DNA of 64,000 nucleotides, taken from NCBI GenBank assembly GCA_049317265.1, contig JBMOIP010000008.1, positions 1-64,000 on the forward strand, read 5' to 3'. Numbering within the stretch: position 1 is the stretch's first letter; each line of letters begins with the position of its first letter. This DNA comes from CAIVAT01 sp049317265. GTDB lineage: Bacteria > Bacteroidota > Bacteroidia > Bacteroidales > FEN-979. The position numbers and the translations under genes were made by a program. Shown in pieces: positions 45,623-55,237 of the stretch. Under the pieces are notes generated by a model. That model was not told the origin of the DNA. It made no database searches and saw nothing but the letters and a program-made list of their open reading frames with translations.

Positions 45623-46820
45623 ACCACCCTGGCCGCCCGTCGACGGTGCATCCATTGCCATGTACAACCTCTGCAGGGGGTTGGTTAGCAATGGCCACCA
45701 GGTTCACGTGCTGGCGATGAACACATACAAACAATATTGCGATATCAGTAAGGTTCCTGAGGATTTCCGGACCAATGCCCGTTACACCCTTGTTGATATT
45801 GATATAAGGATCAGGGCCATTCCGGCACTCCTCAACCTCTTCTCCGGAAAATCATACAACATGGTCCGGTTTGATACGTCTGAAGTACGTAAAACCCTGG
45901 ATGAAATATTATCTCGTACTGAGTATGATCTCGTGATCCTGGAATCGCTCTTTTCTACAGCTTATCTTGATCTGCTGAGGAAGAGATTCCCGGGGCCGGT
46001 GATTCTCAGGAGCCACAATGTCGAGTTCAATATTTGGGAGAACCTCACCAACAATGAGCGGAATCCTTTGAAAAAATGGTATCTGAAACTCCTCACCCAC
46101 CGGCTGAAACGATATGAACTGGAGACACTCTCGAAGGTTGATTTCATTTCTTCGATCAGTGAACCTGACATGGACGCCTTCAGGAAATCAGGATGTACGA
46201 CGGCCATGGAATATGTCCCCTTCGGCATCAATTTTAACGATGAAGTGTATAAATCCTGGTCACCTCCCGAAAAGGAAGAGTTTGTCTTTTTTCATGTCGG
46301 TTCAATGGACTGGCTCCCGCACCAGGAGGCCTTCAGATGGTTTCTGAGCGAGGTATGGGTTCCCTTCAGCAAGCAACATCCTGAAGCAGTATTACACCTG
46401 GCCGGCTCTAAGATGCCCGGATGGATTGCGGAGGGTAATTTCCCGAATGTGATCACTCAGAAAGGCTATGTCAACGGTCATGAGTTTATGAAAAAGAAGG
46501 CGATCATGGTTGTGCCCTCCTTCTCAGGCAGCGGCATTCGGATTAAAATCGCAGAGGGCATGGCCATGGGGAAAGTGATCATCACCACCTCCAACGGGGC
46601 CATGGGGATTCCCGCAACAAACAATGAAAATATCTTTATCTGTGACGATCGTGCCGCATGGATTGAAACCCTCGGGAAGTGCATGGACAATCCGGAATTG
46701 ACAAAGGCCATTTCCCGCAATGCCCGCCAGTTTGCCGAACGGGAATTCAACTACCTGGCATCTGCGAAAAAGCTGGTAGAGGAGGTTTTTCAAGCGGCTG
46801 GCGAAATCATTAATAAATAA
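45597..46820 (+). CDS. glycosyltransferase, GT-B fold, family 4-like
   Basis: About 407 residues. The GTG at 45597 gives VKILQIAHKPPWPPVDGASIAM, the typical GT4 N-terminus with nucleotide-binding loop; further upstream sequence merely overlaps the FAD gene. The C-terminal donor-binding half has HVGSMDWLPHQEAFRWFL and VPSFSGSGIRIKIAEGMAMGKVIITT with the retaining-GT EX7E-like region. It transfers a sugar from a nucleotide donor to a lipid- or protein-linked glycan in the cytosol. It is the last gene of the SGNH-WecB-FAD-GT operon. Confidence 0.9.
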   Translation: MKILQIAHKPPWPPVDGASIAMYNLCRGLVSNGHQVHVLAMNTYKQYCDISKVPEDFRTNARYTLVDIDIRIRAIPALLNLFSGKSYNMVRFDTSEVRKTLDEILSRTEYDLVILESLFSTAYLDLLRKRFPGPVILRSHNVEFNIWENLTNNERNPLKKWYLKLLTHRLKRYELETLSKVDFISSISEPDMDAFRKSGCTTAMEYVPFGINFNDEVYKSWSPPEKEEFVFFHVGSMDWLPHQEAFRWFLSEVWVPFSKQHPEAVLHLAGSKMPGWIAEGNFPNVITQKGYVNGHEFMKKKAIMVVPSFSGSGIRIKIAEGMAMGKVIITTSNGAMGIPATNNENIFICDDRAAWIETLGKCMDNPELTKAISRNARQFAEREFNYLASAKKLVEEVFQAAGEIINK

Positions 46821-46880
46821 TGGAAAAGTATATTGGTCTTGTGAAAAAGAATAATTTTGAATAACAAAAACCATTGTAAT

Positions 46881-48122
46881 ATGGGTTATCAGGTTACAGG
46901 AATACCCGCGCACCTCAGGTTATTCCATTTTCAGCATCACCAGGGAATTAGTACAATCTTTAAAACGGTAGCCTCGACTGTCTCATTTGTTCTTGTGATT
47001 TGCCTGAATTTGCTTGCACAAAACCCTGGCAGATTACCTTTTTTTAAGGACACATTGAAACCTGATTTACAGAAAAAAGATTTATGTTTAAACTCAGTGA
47101 AATATAAGAGTCGAACCAGCCGACCCAATGATTCTGTAACCAGTGGTAAAAACTTCTTTATTTTACCTGAGTATGAAGGCTGGCTGGTGTGGTGGAATAA
47201 TTATAATTACTTGAGTGAAAACAAAATACAGCCGGGTTTTTTTCACAGCCCATCACTTGCAGTTAAATATGGAAAATACACATATAAACTCTCTTTTCAG
47301 GTCGCAGAGAATGTGTCTTCAGCAATTACTGCATCAATTAATACGGTTAGTTTTATCAGCCTTCAGGCAAGTTCTGATCTTGTATCTTCTGAAACAGAAG
47401 AATCCAATAATTTCACTTTTGATTCTAAAGTTTCCTATGGCAGATTAAGGGGGCAGGGCGCTGAAAGTTATTACGCTGACACAATCAACTTTCAAGTAGT
47501 ATACAATACGTTTGACATAGACAGCAAGTCGTTGATTGCCACTTTTCTTGTTGGTTTTAACGGTCGCAAACCATGGTTTGGCTTAAGATTCATTAATTAC
47601 AATACTCCGGCTTACCAGGTTGGCAAAGAGGTTGTTGATCCCCGTAATCCTAATGATACCCTGATATGGGCAGACGTTAAAGATACAAAATTTACCCATT
47701 TCTTTCTCATTGTGGATCCCCTGGCATTGGCCTTTCCCGGTTGGTTTACGACTGCACCCTGCAAAAAGAAAACGCAGTTGAAATTGCAGGGGCATTGTTA
47801 CACCATGTTTGGGCTTGGATATGCGAAAAATGACACGATAGGCACGGTAATGACAACTTCGTTTCCGTTCCAGGCTACCCGTTCCTTGAGTACAAATCTG
47901 CCTTTCGGCCTGGAGGCAGACTTAGGGTTGAGACTTACCACGCGAATAGGGAAACATAGAAATGACAGCTTTACAAAAATTGAAGAAGCTGCGAATTTCA
48001 GAACCGCAGTTGGTTTTCGGTATACCAATTGGTCAATAATATCATTTATAAAAAACGATCTTCAGCTCAGGTCAAATGAATTTTATTGGGGACCCTATTT
48101 GATGCTGGCCATACAGTTTTAA
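46881..48122 (+). CDS. putative outer-membrane protein, first gene of the CHAT/CHASE2 island
   Basis: About 413 residues. I use ATG 46881, since an upstream TTG adds only eight residues. A hydrophobic export segment (TVSFVLVICLNLLAQ) precedes a mature part with many alternating amphipathic strands. It ends GPYLMLAIQF, with a terminal Phe as in beta-barrel outer-membrane proteins. I recognise no family. It is AT-rich like the three genes after it, starts about 60 bases after the glycosyltransferase and ends 21 bases before the CHAT gene, so it is treated as part of that operon. Confidence 0.6.
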   Translation: MGYQVTGIPAHLRLFHFQHHQGISTIFKTVASTVSFVLVICLNLLAQNPGRLPFFKDTLKPDLQKKDLCLNSVKYKSRTSRPNDSVTSGKNFFILPEYEGWLVWWNNYNYLSENKIQPGFFHSPSLAVKYGKYTYKLSFQVAENVSSAITASINTVSFISLQASSDLVSSETEESNNFTFDSKVSYGRLRGQGAESYYADTINFQVVYNTFDIDSKSLIATFLVGFNGRKPWFGLRFINYNTPAYQVGKEVVDPRNPNDTLIWADVKDTKFTHFFLIVDPLALAFPGWFTTAPCKKKTQLKLQGHCYTMFGLGYAKNDTIGTVMTTSFPFQATRSLSTNLPFGLEADLGLRLTTRIGKHRNDSFTKIEEAANFRTAVGFRYTNWSIISFIKNDLQLRSNEFYWGPYLMLAIQF

Positions 48123-48143
48123 TGTATAAAACATCGTGATCAA

Positions 48144-50915
48144 ATGACTATACCTTGTTTTTCCCGTTGTTTAAAAATTATTTCATTAGGCCTTATTGTT
48201 TTATTTGGATCATGCAATGTGTCAAAAACAGGCATTGATAAGAATGCAAAAATGCAATCATTTTATTTGGAAGGTACCCGTTTTAACAAGCAAAATGAAT
48301 TCAAAAAAGCAATACTGTCATTCGAGAAGAGCCTCCACTATGCAAATAACTTCCAGAATAATAAGGTCAAAGCCGAGTGTTATAACGGTATCGCCTACGC
48401 ATATTTTAGGATGAATAAGTATCATTTTGCCAATTTGTTTTTTGAAAGGGCTTTACAATTAAAACCTTCAGATTCCAAACTAACGGACTCTCAATTATTA
48501 AGTGCTATAGGGAATTGCTGTCATTTTTCAGGAATATTGGATTCAGCAGAATATTACTATGCAAAGGCTGAGAAATTGGCAAGTTCACCAAATGACAAGT
48601 GCATTGTATGGAATAGCTGGAGTCTTTTAAAACAACAAATTGGAAGATATGATACAAGTTTGATGCTTTTAGAAAAAGCAAAATCACAACTTAAACACAT
48701 TGAATCAGGGAAATTGCGGCAAGAAGTATTAATGAATTTAGGTGTTCTTAATTTTATCCTGAACGACACTGCCAATGCATTGAAGTACTATTTCAATGCA
48801 CTGGCTGAAGCTGATAAAAAGAATGACACCATTAGCATGGCAGTTGTTTTATTAAATAGAGGAAGGCTTTATTTGGAACTTCAGCAAAATGACAAAGCAA
48901 GTGCTGACTTGAAATCTGCAAAAAACCTGTTAGACCTTAAGAATGCTACCAGCCAGGGTGATGCTTATTATTGGTTATTATTATGTGAATCGGAGAAATA
49001 TTACAGGGGAAATGGTGCAATTTCAGCAGGGATATCCCTCCAGGGCATCCTCAATGCAATTGAGCTTGATGGGAATCCATTTTTAAGACTTGCTGCGTTA
49101 TCTGCATTAGGGTCTGTCAAGAATTCAATGAAAGAGTATGGTGAAGGAATTAAACTGTATCAAAGAATTCTGTCATTTATGGATTCAACAAAGTTTAATC
49201 AATTTGAATTTAAAGTTGGTGCTTATAATGGAATCGCCCGCTCTTATGAAGGATTAAATGATTTTATCGAAGCCGGGGAATATTATCGTAAAGCATCTTT
49301 CGCTTTAAAAGAACAGATTCAAAGCCAAATGTCTTTTTTTAGTGAAAGCGACCGCACACAATATATTGAGTCAGTGCAGTCTTTATTTGAATCGCCCGTG
49401 TCATTCACGATGAGGGTGAAGGACAAAATCCCTGCGATGTGTGCGCTGATTTACGACAATTGCCTTTTTTTAAAAGGCTCTCAAATGTCGGGTACCCGCA
49501 GCATGTTGGAAGAGATCAGAAACGAAAGCGATAAAAAGGCCATGCAAACGTTGGTTCAATGGAATAAATTGAAGAATACGTTAGCTTTTCAATATACGTT
49601 GCCTTATGAGAAGAGAACCAGTGATATCATAGGCATTGAAGAAAAAGCAAATGAACTTGAAAGAGAATTAGTGAAATCTTCTTCCGGGTTCGCTGCTGAG
49701 AAAGGAAACCTTGCTGTAACCTGGAAAACAGTGAGAGAAAAACTGAATACGAAGGAGGCTGCCATTGAATTTTTGACTTTTAATAATTACAAGGCTGATG
49801 GAACCAGTGATACTGTTTATTGCGCATTGGTTTTACGTTCAAACTATGAATTTCCCAAACTGGTATACCTGACTGAAAAGAACAATTTATATGATCAACT
49901 GATAATGCGACCGGATGAGAGTGATACATCACAAATAAATAGAATCTATAGTAGTAATTTAACGTATGAATTGATTTGGAAACCTTTAGATAGCCTCCTG
50001 GATGATGTTGAAACTGTTTATTATTCTCCTGTCGGACTTTTACACACAGTCTCTTTTGCTGCCATCAGGTTGCAGGACCATCGTAATTTATCTGACAAGT
50101 ATAAGTTAAATTTAGTTACATCAACAAAGCAGGTTGTTTTTCCTGAAGCTGATTTCCGGTTAGCTGACATGACATCGGCGGCGCTGTTTGGAGGCATATA
50201 TTATAGTGTTGAACAACCAAAAAGCAATAGCAATTCTGGAAGAATAGGTATTTATAAGAATAGTGTTGAATACCTGGAAGGGACTTTAGCGGAAATAACA
50301 GAGGTTGAGTCGCTACTCACAAGAAATGGTATTCGCCCTGCAACTTTCAGAGAATTAAATGCAACTGAAGCCTCCTTTAAAAATGCATTAAGTGCGAAGG
50401 GTGTAAGTATAATTCATGTCAGTACCCATGGTGTTTATTTCCGGGACTTAAAGCAGCGTGGAGAAAATTTAATTTATGGTGAACAGGTGTTAAGACATGC
50501 TGACAATCCTCTATTCAGGTCTGGTTTGATGATGGCAGGTATTAATGACAGATGGCATGGTAAAACACCGGTTGAGGATGCCGATGATGGTTTTTTAACC
50601 GCGTATGAAGTTGGTAATACAGATTTAAGCAAAACAAGGCTTGTCGTTCTATCTGCATGTGAAACCGGGCTTGGCGACATAAAAGGAACTGAAGGTGTTT
50701 ACGGGCTGCAGAGAGCATTTAAAATTGCCGGCGCTGACTTTGTAATTATCAGTTTATGGAAAGTGCCTGACAACCAAACAACAGAATTGATGAAAACATT
50801 TTATGAAAATTGGGCCACAGGCATCGGAATAAGGGAAGCTTTTGGTAATGCTCAATCGTTAATGAGTAAAAAATATGATCCATACTATTGGGCTGCATTC
50901 GTTTTGTCAAACTAA
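48144..50915 (+). CDS. TPR-CHAT caspase-like protein, predicted lipoprotein
   Basis: 923 residues. A lipoprotein-type signal (SLGLIVLFGSC, Cys24) suggests export and lipidation, although Phe at -3 is unusual. Residues about 40-400 are tetratricopeptide-type helical repeats (NGIAYAYFRMNKYHFANLFFERAL and similar). The C-terminal third (about 610-923) is a CHAT domain of the caspase/separase clan, with His762 in IIHVSTHGVYF and Cys839 in VVLSACETGLGD, followed by GLQRAFKIAGADFVIISLWKVPD. CHAT proteases usually act in the cytosol on partners bound by the TPR; an envelope-located one would be distinctive. It is followed by the CHASE2 gene 29 bases away. Confidence 0.9.
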   Translation: MTIPCFSRCLKIISLGLIVLFGSCNVSKTGIDKNAKMQSFYLEGTRFNKQNEFKKAILSFEKSLHYANNFQNNKVKAECYNGIAYAYFRMNKYHFANLFFERALQLKPSDSKLTDSQLLSAIGNCCHFSGILDSAEYYYAKAEKLASSPNDKCIVWNSWSLLKQQIGRYDTSLMLLEKAKSQLKHIESGKLRQEVLMNLGVLNFILNDTANALKYYFNALAEADKKNDTISMAVVLLNRGRLYLELQQNDKASADLKSAKNLLDLKNATSQGDAYYWLLLCESEKYYRGNGAISAGISLQGILNAIELDGNPFLRLAALSALGSVKNSMKEYGEGIKLYQRILSFMDSTKFNQFEFKVGAYNGIARSYEGLNDFIEAGEYYRKASFALKEQIQSQMSFFSESDRTQYIESVQSLFESPVSFTMRVKDKIPAMCALIYDNCLFLKGSQMSGTRSMLEEIRNESDKKAMQTLVQWNKLKNTLAFQYTLPYEKRTSDIIGIEEKANELERELVKSSSGFAAEKGNLAVTWKTVREKLNTKEAAIEFLTFNNYKADGTSDTVYCALVLRSNYEFPKLVYLTEKNNLYDQLIMRPDESDTSQINRIYSSNLTYELIWKPLDSLLDDVETVYYSPVGLLHTVSFAAIRLQDHRNLSDKYKLNLVTSTKQVVFPEADFRLADMTSAALFGGIYYSVEQPKSNSNSGRIGIYKNSVEYLEGTLAEITEVESLLTRNGIRPATFRELNATEASFKNALSAKGVSIIHVSTHGVYFRDLKQRGENLIYGEQVLRHADNPLFRSGLMMAGINDRWHGKTPVEDADDGFLTAYEVGNTDLSKTRLVVLSACETGLGDIKGTEGVYGLQRAFKIAGADFVIISLWKVPDNQTTELMKTFYENWATGIGIREAFGNAQSLMSKKYDPYYWAAFVLSN

Positions 50916-50944
50916 GCGGCCATTTATAATTCATTCATGTGTTT

Positions 50945-52147
50945 ATGAAAAAAGCAACCATTCTCCAATCATTAGAAGCGCTCTTTATGAAAATAACAGC
51001 TTATTTTAAAAAATATTTCTGGGACGGTTTGGCAATAACCGTCCTTGTATTAGTCTTTTCTGTCTTTTTTTTAAAGTTTCCGTATCACATCCCGAAATTT
51101 GATCCGCTGACCAAAGCATTGAAGGATTTTGAGCTGAGCGACATTTGGTTTTCAAAGGTACATGAACGGGATACCATTTTAACCAACCCATATATCCGGA
51201 TTGTTGACGTTGGAACCCTCGACAGGGGGCAAATAGGGGAACTTATAAACAAGATCAATCGGTTTAACCCTAAAGTTATTGGCGTTGACATTCAATTTAC
51301 CGGAAGCAAAGACCCACACAAAGATTCCATTCTGTCTGAAGCAATTCAAAATTCTAAACATATTGTGTTGGCCGGCTCTCTGAAGAACATGGAAGATCAG
51401 AGCAATTCGATTTTCCCTCTCGAAGGGAAATCAATGGGATTTATCAATTTAAACGTCAGCCATAATACAAATGTGCGGTCGTTCTTCCCTGTGGAGAAGA
51501 TAAATGGTAAGGATCAATTTGCCTTTGCAGCCCTGATTGCAAAGGCATTTGATGAGGATGCATTCGATCATTTACTGGATAGGAAAGTCAAAGAGGAAGT
51601 AATCAACTATTCAGGTAATAAGGAGCATTTCTCACTGTTAACACCTGATAAGATTGACTCGAGTGAAGTTGCCGGGAACATTGTGTTAATCGGTTTTTGT
51701 TGTTCAAATTGTAAGGCTCCTGTTTTGGAGGACCTACACTTTACTCCTTTGAACCCGGAATATAGTGGTAAATCATTTCCTGATATGTATGGCGTTGTTA
51801 TACATGCCAATATCATAGCCATGATTTTAACTCGTCAGTACATTGATGATGCCCCCTTTTGGCTTATCCTGATCCTTGCCCTTCTGTCAGTGTTCTTATA
51901 CATACAAATTGTGATTCCCTGGTTTGTTCAGGAATCGAAGCACAAATGGTTTCATATTGTTGCCAAGCTTTCACAGCTTGGCCTTACGATAGCTTTTTTG
52001 TTTTTTGAATTTTTTCTCTTGGGAGTTGCTCGCTATAAACTTGACATGGGATTGATGATTTTAGCAATAGCCCTTTCTATTGACTTTATATACTTTTATG
52101 AATTCTTTATTCGTCTATTTAAAATAAAGGGAAGCGTTTTCTTTTAA
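50945..52147 (+). CDS. CHASE2-domain membrane sensor without output domain
   Basis: About 400 residues. An N-terminal helix (about residues 20-42) is followed by a large extracytoplasmic CHASE2 domain (IRIVDVGTLDRGQIGELINKI and NPKVIGVDIQF are typical, then NIVLIGFC and MYGVVIHANIIAMIL). Three C-terminal helices follow (about 310-385). The protein ends in IRLFKIKGSVFF, so the kinase, cyclase or Ser/Thr kinase usually fused to CHASE2 is absent. The signal probably passes to partner proteins. I start at ATG 50945; a GTG two codons earlier (50939) is possible. Confidence 0.88.
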   Translation: MKKATILQSLEALFMKITAYFKKYFWDGLAITVLVLVFSVFFLKFPYHIPKFDPLTKALKDFELSDIWFSKVHERDTILTNPYIRIVDVGTLDRGQIGELINKINRFNPKVIGVDIQFTGSKDPHKDSILSEAIQNSKHIVLAGSLKNMEDQSNSIFPLEGKSMGFINLNVSHNTNVRSFFPVEKINGKDQFAFAALIAKAFDEDAFDHLLDRKVKEEVINYSGNKEHFSLLTPDKIDSSEVAGNIVLIGFCCSNCKAPVLEDLHFTPLNPEYSGKSFPDMYGVVIHANIIAMILTRQYIDDAPFWLILILALLSVFLYIQIVIPWFVQESKHKWFHIVAKLSQLGLTIAFLFFEFFLLGVARYKLDMGLMILAIALSIDFIYFYEFFIRLFKIKGSVFF

Positions 52148-52155
52148 TATCATTC

Positions 52156-52977
52156 ATGATGAAAAAAATAATTTCAGCCTTATTGGTGTATTTCATTTTT
52201 GTTATTACAGTTTCTGCACAGGAAAATGTACTGGAGGTCCTTTCTGTAAAGGGGAACGTCTTGTGGAAAATTTCCAGTAAAGGTAATCCGCGTGAATTAC
52301 TGGCTTATCAAAGACTCCTGCCAGCTGACCAGGTCATTATACGGGATACCGCATGCAAAGTAAGGTTTATTAATAACAGGACAAAGCTGGTGGCCGAACT
52401 TGGCAGAGTTGGTCAATATTCTGTCAGTACTTTGCTGAATGGTCCTTCCTGGCGGGATGATTTAAAAAACTTTATTTCACTTATCCTTAATGAGGTGAAA
52501 CCAGATACTGGTTATAGTGGAACAGAGGGCGGGATTCCAGGCGGGATTACCAGGGGGCTAAAAGGTTTTCTTTATCCTCCTGATCAATCAATCATTATAA
52601 GGGACGAAATAACCTTTAAATGGAATCGGGGAAGTGGAAAGCAGAAATTTTTAATTACAAAAGACAAAAGGCTTTTAATGGAGCTTTGTATATCAGATGC
52701 TTCCCTTACATTATCAACGAAATCCGATTTGCTTAACCAGCCCGGTATATATAAATGGAAAGGATCTGGCAGTGCTGAAAATGTCAATCCCTCCACCTTT
52801 ATTATTTTGAGTGATGTCGCCAAGGCAGATCTACAAAAGGAGATCACGGCTAAAAAATCTCAAAAAACAGGGAATGAAATGTTTGATTTATTGGAACTTG
52901 CCAAATTTTATATTAAACACAATTTGTTTATAGAAGCAGAAAGCACCTATATGGAACTATTGAAAGTTATTCAATAA
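52156..52977 (+). CDS. exported FecR-like domain protein, last gene of the CHAT/CHASE2 island
   Basis: About 273 residues. The signal peptide ends near FVITVSAQ. The mature N-terminus (VLEVLSVKGNVLWKI, then LPADQVIIRDTACKVRFI and LAELGRVGQYSV) resembles the FecR beta-rich domain. Residues about 150-215 form an Ig-like beta region (FLYPPDQSIIIRDEITFKWNRG). A helical, TPR-like tail (MFDLLELAKFYIKHNLFIEAESTYMELLKVI) ends the protein. Assignment to FecR is by pattern only. It starts nine bases after the CHASE2 stop, implying co-expression. Confidence 0.7.
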   Translation: MMKKIISALLVYFIFVITVSAQENVLEVLSVKGNVLWKISSKGNPRELLAYQRLLPADQVIIRDTACKVRFINNRTKLVAELGRVGQYSVSTLLNGPSWRDDLKNFISLILNEVKPDTGYSGTEGGIPGGITRGLKGFLYPPDQSIIIRDEITFKWNRGSGKQKFLITKDKRLLMELCISDASLTLSTKSDLLNQPGIYKWKGSGSAENVNPSTFIILSDVAKADLQKEITAKKSQKTGNEMFDLLELAKFYIKHNLFIEAESTYMELLKVIQ

Positions 52978-53060
52978 TAAAGTTGCGTCCGATTAACCTT
53001 AAAAACCGTTGTTCAGGGAACCGTCCCCTCCATGCAGCGGGTAAGAGTTAATTATATCAC

Positions 53061-54428
53061 CTATTTTTTACTACAGTCACCCGTCTTCAGGTTGATTATC
53101 AGGGAATTGTCGGCAGGTTCCAGGTCGGTCCACAAATTGTACCAATCGTAACTGATCGGGATAAAACTCGCGCCTAACGAGTTGATGGTTGCCTGGATCG
53201 AGTCTAACTCGGAGTTTGATGTAATCTGTTCATCACCGGCCATCTGACCCATCAATGCACACGCCATCCTCCGGGCAAGCCGCACTGCGGTATCAGGTTT
53301 ATATTGATAAGGAGGTTGGGTATAAAAGAAGGCGTTATCAATAATCACGGTATTCTTGATCCTTTGCTGTGCGTATTGGTGGAATGTTTGTCCTGAAGGT
53401 GTTGGAAAATTATCGATATGGGTGATGGGAACGGTTGAAATGATCAGGGCAGAATCCTTAATATAGGTGATCATTCGGTAAGTACATGGATAAGCAATGG
53501 TAGAGCTGGTTTCAATGTCGTACAAAAATTTGGTTCCTGCTGTCTTTTTCACGATGTCGGTTGAATGACCATGGCCGGTGAACATCACCCTTAATCCTCC
53601 GTTCATAAGCGAGTCAGATACCGTTGTTGAGCGCGGCACCACATTATCAGGGTATAATAAATCCTGGTCAGGATAATGATTGAGCAGCGCGTGATGCATC
53701 ATACCGAACACTGTTTTCCCTTTGGCTTTCGCTTCAGCCAGGCGTGCCAGCGCCCATGTCATCGTTGCCTGCCGGATGGCTCCACCCGAATATGCCGAAT
53801 CTTTATGGTCTTTATTGTAGATGCAGGCGTCGATTGAAAGCAGCCAGAGACCCGGCAGCGGTTCCGAGAGATAGCTCAGCGAAGCGGGGTCGGTAGAGAG
53901 CGCATCGCTGTATCCAAAGTTCGTATAATTGGATAAAAACCATGCCGGATCTATATGCGGCACATGAACGGTGTCCTTGCCGAGAAAACTGCTTGCCATC
54001 GTGAAGTTAATATCGTGGTTGCCATTGATCACCCTGACCTTAATGCCTGCAGCGGTCAATTCATTAAGAAACCCTTTAACCGATTCGTGACTGACCATTT
54101 CACCGTCGAACGACAGATCGCCTGGTATCAGGACAAGGTCGGGCTTTGGTTTTGCATTGATCAGTTCCTGTATGACCTCTCTCATGATCACATCGCTCTC
54201 TTCGGGCATCCGCTGGTCGAGTATTCTGAATTCTATACCCGAAGTACTGGTGTTGCTCCACAACGACGGATCCAGGTAGTGAAGGTCGGAAATGACCGCA
54301 ATCGTGTAAACCGTTTTACCCGTAGGGGTATAGTTGCTGTCCTCCTTCTTCCTGCAACTGGTGTTTAACAGAAATATTAAACTCATAGTGACCATAACGC
54401 CGGTCAGGAATTGGGTTGTTGTTCTCAT
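53061..54428 (-). CDS. calcineurin-like metallophosphoesterase, predicted lipoprotein
   Basis: 455 residues. The lipobox LNTSC (Cys25) marks an envelope lipoprotein. The dimetal phosphoesterase motifs are all present: ISDLHYLD, PGDLSFDGE, NGNHD, MMHHAL and FTGHGHSTD. A C-terminal extension of about 130 residues, without recognised motif, follows. Such proteins hydrolyse phosphate esters in the periplasm or outside the cell. It is transcribed alone, convergent with the CHAT island and 80 bases from its end. Confidence 0.92.
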   Translation of the reverse strand: MRTTTQFLTGVMVTMSLIFLLNTSCRKKEDSNYTPTGKTVYTIAVISDLHYLDPSLWSNTSTSGIEFRILDQRMPEESDVIMREVIQELINAKPKPDLVLIPGDLSFDGEMVSHESVKGFLNELTAAGIKVRVINGNHDINFTMASSFLGKDTVHVPHIDPAWFLSNYTNFGYSDALSTDPASLSYLSEPLPGLWLLSIDACIYNKDHKDSAYSGGAIRQATMTWALARLAEAKAKGKTVFGMMHHALLNHYPDQDLLYPDNVVPRSTTVSDSLMNGGLRVMFTGHGHSTDIVKKTAGTKFLYDIETSSTIAYPCTYRMITYIKDSALIISTVPITHIDNFPTPSGQTFHQYAQQRIKNTVIIDNAFFYTQPPYQYKPDTAVRLARRMACALMGQMAGDEQITSNSELDSIQATINSLGASFIPISYDWYNLWTDLEPADNSLIINLKTGDCSKK

Positions 54429-55237
54429 GGCAGTGGTTTAGTTTAATTTAGTATGATTACCGTAGGGGCTTAAATGTTTAAATAATTTGTGTAAATAGCT
54501 GAAAAATGCTCAATATAAGTATTCTGTGATACTTTGTTTTTTTGATTTGAGTTGACCTGTAATTTTGCAGATATGATGGTGGAAAAATGAATTCACGAAA
54601 GTATCTCTTTTCAGCCTGTTCTCCTTCCTGGTATGATTTCGGATTAATAATAGGATTCAACCCACGGTCAAATGTATAACATATCTGTTAATATTTTCAC
54701 AATTAAATAAATTTAAAAATTGATTAAGCACAACTGTACCGGTTCACTTATTGAAAACTCATTCGGTTTGTCAGTGTCACTTCCCCGGCCCCAGATGCTT
54801 ATATACCTCGATCCCACATCCAATAATTTTCTCCGTAATCTTATTGAGTTCCATATATTTCGTTTTTCTCTGTGGTTCTCTTCAGATCGCCGTGACCCTC
54901 AGTGTAATTTTATTTGTTACACTGAGAAACACAGAGGCCCACATGGAGATGCACCGAGCGGTTAACACCTTAATTTAAACGCATCAGCACTAGTTTTAAA
55001 ATTAGGATGCAAAATCAGGCTAAAGAAAATCAGCAGACGAATAATGCGAAAAAATACGCATGCTGATCAGGCATTTTAACGCTTGAACTGGCTTGTGTGG
55101 CGGTAGTACTTTTACCCCATCAAAATGTAACAGACAAATTTTAATAAACATTTGACCAATTAAACAAAAGACAAAGGCTTCAGCGGATTCATTTCTGAAA
55201 CCTGATCGTTAAAATAAACCCTAAAAAACAGATAATT
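54429..55237. other. 809-base intergenic region with ACAGAG element
   Basis: No convincing gene is present; short reading frames here cross repeat DNA and lack family features. The left part is AT-rich promoter-type DNA for the metallophosphoesterase gene. The centre holds the inverted-repeat element at 54862-54960, and the rest shows nothing I can identify. Confidence 0.6.
54862..54960. repeat. ACAGAG/CTCTGTG intergenic inverted-repeat element, second copy
   Basis: It starts TTTTTCTCTGTGGTTCTC like the copy at 18979. The centre forms a hairpin of CAGTGTAA (54900-54907) and TTACACTG (54917-54924). The right half contains AACACAGAGGCCCACATGG. Arm sequences differ between copies but each copy stays self-complementary. 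Confidence 0.8.

Noticed and set aside
46857..53000. CRISPR-associated or classical phage-defence label for the CHAT island
   Set aside because: No Cas genes, repeats or nucleic-acid-handling domains are present; export signals point to the envelope instead.
54720..54978. Two overlapping short reading frames of about 75-80 codons
   Set aside because: They run straight through the ACAGAG inverted repeat and have no protein-family signature.
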